NCBI RefSeq assembly: GCF_037176765.1
Contig: NC_090023.1
Span: forward strand, 215,572,506 to 215,636,505
DNA from: Anolis sagrei
Taxonomy: Eukaryota > Chordata > Lepidosauria > Squamata > Anolidae
DNA: 64,000 bases
Direction: 5' to 3'
Under the pieces are notes generated by a model. That model had not been told where the DNA came from and made no database searches. It worked only from the letters and a program-made list of their open reading frames with translations. Each line of letters begins with the position of its first letter. The stretch's first letter is position 1. The translations under genes and the position numbers were made by a program. Positions 57,222 through 64,000 of the stretch are shown piece by piece.

Positions 57222-57465
57222 ATAAATTAAAAAAAACATTGGAAGTTGGAAGAGACTTCATGGGCCATCCAGTCCAACTCCCTGCCAAGAAGCAGGAAAA
57301 TTGCATTCAAAACACCCCCAACAGATGGCCGTGCAGCCTCTGTTTAAAAGCTTCCAAAGAAGGAGCCTCCACCATACTCCGGGGCAGAGAGTTCCACTGC
57401 TGAACGGCTCTCATAGTCAGGAAGTTTTTCCTAATGTCCAGATGGAATTTTCTTTCTTGTAGTAT
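57222..57465 (-). mobile_element. CR1 LINE 3' end
   Basis: The minus strand reads FHLDIRKNFLTMRAVQQWNS and [20 protein letters not shown]. The 3' part includes CCATCCAGTCCAACTCCCTG as written on plus. Confidence 0.92.
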
Positions 57466-57659
57466 GGATATCCTTGTATCCACACATATATACATATAAA
57501 TAAATATATATAAAGCATTCTTTTTGTTCTGCTGCATCCCTGCTTAGCTGCAGCAGAAACTGGCAGGCACAGGTAGTTTGTTCCACTCTTGGTTGGGACT
57601 GAGCAACGAGGAAAATGCACTCTGCACATGCTCAAAGTCCCCATGATCACACACGCACA

Positions 57660-58138
57660 TATATCTCTCTATCACTCCTTTCTCTGCTCAGCAGCCGCCT
57701 TCCACCTGCGGGCTTGCAAATGCCTCCGAGGGATTATGATGACTTGGAGCCAGGCGCCGGATCTGCCCGCTCTCTCTGGCTGTGTCTTCTCGCACGTAGC
57801 CTCGCTCCAGCCCGGGAGGCGGCTCTCGTGGGTTGCAAAGGCTGCAAAAGCGTCGCCCGCACACAGAAGAGCAGCAGCTGGCGCGCGCCGTGGTTCCCTA
57901 GGCTGGGCCTTTGCTCCGGTCCACCACCCTTAATCCCATCCCTTCGCGGCAGACAGCGGCCTGCCCGGGACACGCGGCCCATTCCTCCAGCCTCAGACTA
58001 ACCTGCTAGCCCTGGGCCCCACCCCTCGAGCTCTCTCATTGGCCCGCGCTTGGGGTGCCGAGGAAAAGGCCCGCCTTTGGAAGCAGAGCACCGCTGATCG
58101 GGTTGCAGCAGCCGTCTGTGCTCGTGTGGACAGCAAAA
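57660..58138 (+). promoter_or_regulatory. CpG island with probable non-coding first exon of a plus-strand gene (SFXN3 by gene order?)
   Basis: CpG-dense block in an otherwise AT-rich window. It has an inverted CCAAT box (ATTGG at 58038-58042) and no TATA box, and ends at a strong donor, CAGCAAAA|GTGAGT (GT at 58139-58140). This fits the promoter and 5' UTR exon of a housekeeping-type gene running rightwards. I recall SFXN3 lying head to head with PDZD7 in human with a non-coding first exon, so SFXN3 is the leading guess. No sideroflexin coding exon was seen up to 64000. Confidence 0.6.
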
Positions 58139-58251
58139 GTGAGTCGGATGCGGGATTAAAAACCTTTCCTTCGAGAGTGCAGCGGGGTCACCTTCCTTTC
58201 CCTTCCCCTCACCCTACCTGCCTTTGCCTGCTTCATTCTCTTTTGTGCCGG

Positions 58252-58432
58252 GTGCATGTACACTGTAGAATTAATCCAGTTTGGTACCGCTTTAACTGCC
58301 ATGGGATCTTGGGAAGGTGTAGTTTGGTGGGGCCCCAGCACTCCTAGGCAGAGAAGGCGGAAGAATAGTTCTCACGATTCCATAGCATTTAAAGTGGTGT
58401 CAAACTAAGGTTAATTCCACAGTGCAGATGCA
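58252..58432. mobile_element. Foldback MITE just downstream of the CpG island
   Basis: The left TGCATGTACACTGTAGAATT pairs with the right AATTCCACAGTGCAGATGCA, followed inwards by TCCAGTTTG and CAAACTAAGG. Related to 39104-39303. Confidence 0.8.
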
Positions 58433-58456
58433 GTCTGGGTGGATCCAACCCAACTG

Positions 58457-58460
<4 letters not shown>

Positions 58461-58493
<33 letters not shown>
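58461..58493. repeat. (CT)n microsatellite
   Basis: About 16 uninterrupted CT units. Confidence 0.97.
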
Positions 58494-58495
<2 letters not shown>

Positions 58496-58748
58496 GTAGA
58501 TTACTCACCCTCCCTTCCGATCTCTCTCTCTCCCTCCCCCTCCCCCCCCCTTCCTCTGTTCCATTTCCATATGAGTCATAAGCAGATTTTTCTTTCCTTT
58601 TTGGGTGGGGTCCACTGGCGTCACGAGCCTCCCACGCGCCAAAGGGCTTCTTCTCCCTTTTTCCACTGGGGACGAGAGGAAAGGCATGGAACGGGTTCCA
58701 AGTAACGGGACTCTCCTCCGTTATCCGCGGCTGGGGATGCATCTACGC

Positions 58749-59105
58749 CAGGCATGTGCAAACTTGGGCCCTCCAGGTGTTTTGGACTCCAACTCCCACC
58801 ATTCCTCGCAGCCTCAGGCACTTAAGAATATTAGAATGTTGAGGCCAGCCAATCAGAAACTATATGTAAATGAGTAGGTCAGGCTAGTTCAGGCATGGGC
58901 CATCTTGGGCCCTCCAGGTGTTTTGGACTCCAACTCCCACCATTCCTCACAGCCTCAGGCACTTAAGAATATTAGAATGTTGAGGCTGGCCAATCAGAAA
59001 CTATATGCAAATGGGTAGGTCAACATAGCTCAGGCATGGGCCAACTTGGGCCCTCCAGGTATTTGGAGTCCAACTCCCACCATTCCTAACAGCCTCAGGC
59101 CACTT
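58749..59105. repeat. Tandem repeat, 141 bp unit, about 2.5 copies
   Basis: CAGGCATG starts units at 58749, 58890 and 59031, exactly 141 bp apart. Each has TTGGGCCCTCCAGGTGTTTT, CAACTCCCACCATTCCTC and, in the first two, GCCAATCAGAAACTATATG with a CCAAT motif. Confidence 0.93.
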
Positions 59106-59129
59106 CCATTTCCCCCTCAGCTGCTTAAG

Positions 59130-59944
59130 GTGTAGACGCAACCTCAGCCATCCATAGAACATCTTTATTAAAGGATTTATTTATTTATTGTGTCAGAAGT
59201 CAAAGTATGTTTATGTGTATGTATGTTTGGTTCACAAAGGCTCATGCATGGTATAATAGACCTGGATGAAATTTGGTACACATATCCTTCATGGTCCAAC
59301 AAAAAATAGTGACAGGGCTTTTTTTTGGGGGGGGGGGTGATAAAGGATGATGGGAGTTATAGTATAACATGCACATTTGTGGATTGTGGACCACTTCTTC
59401 AGACTCATTGATAGAATTAATATTAAACACCAATGATATAGAACCGAGGGTACAGTTGTAATGTATTTAAAAAACACAAAGTTTTAAAACTTGGCCTTAT
59501 ATTAAATGTCCTCTGACCAGTAGCCAGTCACTTGGAGTGCCTCTGGTGTTGCCTTAAGAAGGTACTCCAATGTGCATGTGGCAGGGCTCAGACTGCATTG
59601 TAGTTAGTGGTCTAGTTTGCTCTACTCCACACTCACATGTAGTCCCATTTCTTAAGGTTGGCTCTTCATCTCATGGTGCCAGAGCGCAGCCTGTTCAGCT
59701 CCTTCCCCACCACCCAATCTTCTGTATGCCCAGGAGGAGTCTCCTATTTGGTATCAGCCATGGATTGAGGTTCTGGATTTTAGCCTGCCACTTTTGGACT
59801 CTCGTTTGCTGAGGTGTTCCTGCAAGTATCTCTGTAGATCTTAGAAAACTATTTCTAGTTTTCTAAGTCTGTTCTGTAAACCGCCATGAGTCACCCTCGG
59901 GCTAAGAATAGCGGTATAGAAATATAGTAAATAAATAAATAATA
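59130..59944. other. Mixed repeat debris, no gene recognised
   Basis: 59190-59480 contains GAAATTTGGTACACATATCC and GATGGGAGTTATAGT, resembling decayed Helitron/LINE sequence. 59660-59810 resembles the 3' part of the LINE at 22240-22330, reversed (GGAGTCTCCTATTTGGTATC). A LINE tail (GTAAACCGCCATGAGTCACC) ends near 59945. Confidence 0.45.
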
Positions 59945-61085
59945 AATAAATGTCTTGATTTAAGGTGTTGGCATGCTAGCTGATACCCGAACAGGGGATG
60001 GGCTGGATATGTCACTGCCTTGGTTCTTTTATTGTTGGCTTCTACTTCCTGGCGCATGTCAGGTGGTGCAATACCGGTTAAACGGTATAATTTCTCCAGT
60101 GGTGTGGGGCATAGATATTCTGTGATAATGTGGCATATCACATTAAGAGCTACATCCACTGTTTTAATGTGGTGAGATGTGTTCCACACTGAGCATGCAT
60201 ATTCAGGAGCAGAGTAGCAAAGCACAAGGGCAGATATGTCTTCACTGTGTCGGGTTGTGATCCCCAGGTTGTGCCAGTCAGCTTTCATATGATATTATTT
60301 CTAGAATCCACTTTTTGCTCGCTAGTCAAGCAGTGCTTCTTGTAAGTCAGAGCATGGTCCAGGGTAACTCCCAGGTATTTTGGTGTACTGCAATGCTCCA
60401 GTGAGATTCCTTCCCAGGTGATCCTCTGTTCTTAAGGTGAAAAGCACACGTCTGTGTTTTAGATGATTAGGAATCAGCTGGTTCTCCCTGTAATAGGCAG
60501 TAAGAGCACCAAAAGCTTCAGAAAGCTTCTGTTCAACCATTTCAAAGCTCCTTGCTTAAGCAGTGATGGCACAATCGTCAGCATAGATGAAATTCTCCGT
60601 CCCTTTTGGCAATGGCTGGTCATTTGTGTAAATGTGAAACATTGATGGAGCAAGCACAATTCCCTAAGGCAGGCTGTTCTTCTGTTTGCGCCATCTGCTT
60701 CTCTGGCCCAGGAATTCAACAAAAAAGCTCCTGTTTTGTAGCAGATTTCCTATGAAGTGGGTGAAGTGGCAGTCCTTTGTAAGAGTATAAAATTTTCTCA
60801 GGAGAAGGTAATGATTTAGAGCTGTGGTTCTCAATCTGGGATCCCCAGATGTTTTTGGCCTACAACTCCCAGAAATCCCAGCCAGTTTACCAGATGTTAG
60901 GATTTCTGGGAGTTGAAGGCCAAAAACATCTGGGGACACCAAGTTAAGAACCACTGATTTAGAGTGCCATAAGCTGCTGTCAGTTCTAGGAAGCTTCTGT
61001 AATCTGCTGCCTTTCAAAACCATCTTCTATGTGCTGAATCAGGTTCAACACCTGTTATGTGGCAGCTTTTGCCTTTCCTGAAATG
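59945..61085 (-). mobile_element. Second copy of the YADD-type LINE, degraded
   Basis: The minus strand reads [60 protein letters not shown] and PLEKLYRLTGIAPPDMRQEV, in the same order as 20397-22646. Frames are broken. A short hAT MITE sits inside at 60822-60956. Confidence 0.85.
60822..60956. mobile_element. Short hAT MITE inside the LINE
   Basis: Ends CTGTGGTTCTCAATCTGG and AGTTAAGAACCACTG. ATTTAGAG is duplicated exactly at 60814-60821 and 60957-60964. The inner arms CCAGATGTTTTTGGCCTACA and GGCCAAAAACATCTGGGGAC fold back. Sister copy at 44495-44621. Confidence 0.93.
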
Positions 61086-61235
61086 TGGAATATGCTGTCT
61101 GGAGATTTTAAAGCAGAAGCTGGATGGACATCTGTCAGGAGTGCTTTGAGTGGGTGTTACTGCAAGGCAGGGTGATGTTGGACTGAATGGCCTTTGTGGT
61201 ATCTTCCAACACTTTGATTTTATCAATCTGTGAAA
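61086..61235 (+). mobile_element. CR1 LINE 3' tail
   Basis: GCTGGATGGACATCTGTCAG, GGGTGATGTTGGACTGAATG and TATCTTCCAACACTTTGATT, the last 150 bp of CR1. Confidence 0.8.
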
Positions 61236-61239
61236 AGAA

Positions 61240-62215
61240 TTAACGGACAAAGAGTAATAATAGAAAAGAGAAACATGATCTTCCCTTCCTAGAATTCTTT
61301 CAGCTGCTTGGATTAACCTTCTTGGCATCTTGAATAAATGGGAAGAGATATACACATAGATATACTTTTTTGGTTTTCCATAGGCTGGTTGGTTTCAAAG
61401 AGGTTCTTCTTGCATCCAAAACTGTGCAGACAAATGAGTCATGGTTCAAACTGGGACAAACGGATCCATAAAGCAAGTTCTGTAGCTATAATTGGCATCC
61501 TCCACACTTTACAGTTACTCACCCAGTGTTCCTAAAAGGCTTCTTGGAATCATATCGTTCAGTCCCAGAATCCATGGGAGATATGTCCTCAGGCTTCATG
61601 AGGATATACAGAACGGTGGATAATAGAAAATCATATCAAAATGAAAGACCTCTGGCCCAGAATGTCATAGAATCACACTGGAGGGTGTACAAAATGCCAG
61701 GAAAGGACATTTTTTTTGGATGTGGATGAATGAAACAGTACTGTATATTATTTATCGTGTCCTATGAGGTTGTGAAGCCAGAGGAGAGCAAACCAACACA
61801 AGCTCTTCATGTCATCTTTGTGATTGAGTTGCGATCTAAGCTTGCTTCTGCCTGGTTCTGGTTTGGCACCCAGTTCATTTACATGGCATGATTACAGTGT
61901 GAGGCCAGGCCGAGGGGCTGGATCTATGAATGCAGCAAAAGAAGGCGGCTTTGAAATGTGGGTTGTGGACTTAGAGAACCTTTATAAATTTCACAATTGT
62001 TTTCATTTATGCTGGAAAAGCTAAATGAAATCCATATGTCCTACCCTCGCAATTTTGGCTAAATCATACTCTCACAGAAACCATATAAGAACATTAGCTA
62101 AGTGCTTCTCTGTAGCTTCTCTGTTGTTGAACTCTGCTTTGTATAGTATACATAATTTATTTAATATAATATAATACTATACAATATGTAATAGTTCTGA
62201 CCTAAATAGTTTAAA
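61240..62215. other. Unassigned stretch
   Basis: No coding exon, known repeat or conserved motif was recognised. It would fall in the first intron of the gene starting at the CpG island, if that reading is right. Confidence 0.35.
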
Positions 62216-62219
62216 AACA

Positions 62220-62372
62220 CCAGATCCATCCAGTCAAACTCACTGCAAAGAGGCAGGAAAATCGCATTCAAAGCACCCCTGACAGATGGCCATCCAGCCG
62301 CTGCTTAAAAGTGTCCAAAAAGGAGTCTCCAAAGAAGGAGCCTCCAAAGAAGGAACCTCCAAAGAAGGAACC
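62220..62372 (-). mobile_element. CR1 LINE 3' end with a 15 bp tandem expansion
   Basis: CAGATGGCCATCCAGCCGCT and GGCAGGAAAATCGCATTCAA are CR1 3' sequence, reversed. At 62322-62372 the unit GGAGCCTCCAAAGAA repeats about three times. Confidence 0.82.
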
Positions 62373-62379
62373 TGGTTGG

Positions 62380-63200
62380 CCCAATTTCCAACCCTGGATG
62401 GCTCAAGAATTGTGAAAATATATAGGAAGCTGTCTGGCCCTGCAAATAGTCAGGCCTACATCAGGAGAGAGTAAAGTATGGCTGCCCAAGGCTTTTTTGT
62501 GACCTTAACCCATTGAAGACTAGCTCAGGATGCTGATTTCCAGCAAAATAATTGAGTAAGCAATGGGGCCCCATTGTCCTGCTTGATATGAAAAAATCTG
62601 TTTTGTTTTCTTTTGTAAAGCAGAAGTGAGTTGCCATCTAGTTCTGGGGAATTTGCTTATCATAATATTTGGCAATCTGTGAGGCTTTTCGAGAATTCCA
62701 GGACAGTCAGTTTCCCCCCGGCTACATTGACCATTTAATGCAGTTTGAAGCCAGACAGCAAACTCTCACAAAAGCATGGGAAAGAAAACCTTTAATGCAC
62801 ACCAGTGCTCTGCGGTTTGTGTCATCACCATCTAAGCCTCAAATTGATTCCAGGATTTCCTACATAAGCATCCCTATGCTCTCCAAGGGGGCAGAGCCTT
62901 GCATCCTTGCGTCAAACATTCAAAGACATGTGATGTCATTTTCGGCTGTTGTTTTTGGTATTTTAAAGCCTATTTTGAGGATTGTTTTGGATTTGGAGGT
63001 CTTCTGGACTTCTGAGGCTTCATGAATGGGCAGATTAATGAAACTGCCATATTTCCGGGCACATTTGGGAGATTTGGGGCCATTTTCACATGTAAACATA
63101 TTTGAAAATTGGTCTGGGCCTTGATGAGGAGCCTTGGCACTAAAATAGGCTGGAGAGACTTTAACTGTCTGGATATAGGTGCCCTCCAATTATCTATCAG
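62380..63200. other. Unassigned stretch
   Basis: An open frame at 62669-63025 (plus) has no recognisable motif and no good splice context. Nothing else was seen. Confidence 0.35.
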
Positions 63201-63214
63201 CATATGGCAGGCAA

Positions 63215-63332
63215 GCCCATGAATGTCTTAGGGTTCTCTTAGACAAGGAATACTAGAGATAGTTTGCCAATTCCTTTCTTCAAAACATCGCCTACAGCAC
63301 TTGGTATTTGTTGGCAGTCTTTCAGCCCTTAT
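63215..63332 (-). mobile_element. 5S-rRNA-derived SINE fragment, reversed
   Basis: CCTACAGCACTTGGTATTTG and TTGGCAGTCTT are the reverse complement of the 5S-like segment at 44300-44350. The body AGACAAGGAATACTAG and GTTTGCCAATTCC precedes it. Confidence 0.68.
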
Positions 63333-63624
63333 TTCAAGATCCATGTTCTGGAATTCTAGGTGTCTCGCCCAGGTAAGGGTTTCCTCTTTCTTTTGTTTGG
63401 CTTCATCCTTTTTGGTTCACTGCTCCACACTTTGGAATTGTCTCCCTGAGCATTTGTGGGCTGTTTCATCCCTGGTTGCTTATAAATCTCAGTTGAGAAC
63501 TTTTTAGTTTCCAAAGCTTTGGGGATTTTAATGTGATGAGTCATAGCTTTGCATATTTTGATTACTGGTTCATGTATTGCTCAGTTTGTTTTGTGTTTTG
63601 GTAGGGTTTTTAAAAATTTCACCT

Positions 63625-64000
63625 GGATCATCATCATCATTATTTTACTGACACAAAAACACTGTATGTCATAGCAAACGAGATCTATATGCTGGATTTC
63701 GTATCACAAAATCATGTCGAACACTTCCCAAACGTCTAGGACAGTGTGATGTATTTTTGAATGATGCGCGCAGATCCAAGTAAGGTGGCCTTTTGCAGTT
63801 GACAGATTGTGATTTTGTCAATGTTTATTTTTTCCAAATGCTAGCTGAGATCTTTTGCCACGGCACCCAGTGTGCCACTTACCACTGGGACCACCTGTAC
63901 TGGTTTATACCAGAGCGTTTGCAGTTCGATTGTGAGGTCCCGATAATGGCTGAGTTTTTCTTATTGTTTTTCCTCAATGCTACTGTGACTTGGTATGGCG
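63625..64000 (-). mobile_element. LINE 3' end, runs off the window
   Basis: Aligns with 12400-12765: CAGATCCAAGTAAGGTGGCC, TTTTGCAGTTGACAGATT, CACCCAGTGTGCC, CTTACCACTGGGACCACCTG and ATACCAGAGCGTTTGCAGTT. The minus strand gives the VVPVVSGTLGA-type motif. Confidence 0.75.

Noticed and set aside
57589-58001. Open frames of 114-128 residues in the CpG island
   Set aside because: GC-rich sequence gives long frames by chance; no motif is recognised and the region reads better as promoter plus 5' UTR.
62669-63025. 118-residue plus-strand open frame as a sideroflexin exon
   Set aside because: None of the sideroflexin N-terminal motifs I remember (e.g. PRWDQSTF) is present and borders lack good splice sites.
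1-64000. LTR retrotransposons, endogenous retroviruses, Polintons or toxin genes
   Set aside because: I saw no paired long terminal repeats and no capsid, envelope, integrase or protease-like frames; the reverse-transcriptase frames are non-LTR type.

Overview
The window looks like chromosomal DNA from a squamate reptile, most likely an iguanian such as an anole. The evidence is two multi-exon vertebrate genes with canonical GT-AG introns, CR1 LINE 3' ends, tRNA-derived and 5S-rRNA-derived SINEs, and many non-autonomous DNA transposons. The last group includes hAT elements (one of the SPIN type), pogo/Tigger-like and mariner-like elements, and Helitron-like elements. The species is inferred from repeat content and cannot be proved here. 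I saw no bacterial genes, CRISPR array, tRNA gene or LTR/retroviral element.

Region 1 (1-29.3 kb, minus strand) is PDZD7, the Usher type 2 scaffold. Thirteen coding exons chain in phase from an ATG at 29262 to a splice donor at 266. They encode about 858 residues: N-terminus, PDZ1, PDZ2, a low-complexity linker, the harmonin homology domain and a basic/proline-rich linker. The C-terminal PDZ3 exons lie beyond position 1. The introns are full of repeats, including a 2.2 kb LINE, a 478 bp inverted repeat and a Helitron.

Region 2 (29.3-39.9 kb) has no recognised gene. It holds CR1 and SINE fragments, a Tigger-like MITE, a perfect 84 bp palindrome, and an hAT element nested in a mariner-like MITE.

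Region 3 (39.9-49.7 kb, minus strand) is a complete otopetrin-family proton-channel gene. Six coding exons sum to 1671 bp (556 residues plus stop) with every phase compatible. A SPIN-type hAT lies 12 bp inside the donor side of intron 3, and a 1.38 kb hAT fills most of intron 1.

Region 4 (49.7-57.5 kb) is a dense nest of transposons: a Tigger-like MITE, a Helitron inside a mariner-like MITE, and a 1.42 kb hAT with a large minisatellite inserted into a tRNA-SINE.

Region 5 (57.6-64 kb) starts with a CpG island and an apparent plus-strand non-coding first exon ending at 58138. From remembered human gene order (PDZD7 next to SFXN3, head to head) this may be the SFXN3 promoter, but no coding exon is visible before the window ends. 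The rest is LINE and SINE debris.

Both complete or near-complete genes are known or expected to act in the inner ear: PDZD7 in hair-cell ankle links, otopetrins in vestibular and other epithelia. The otopetrin lies where I recall no gene between PDZD7 and SFXN3 in mammals.
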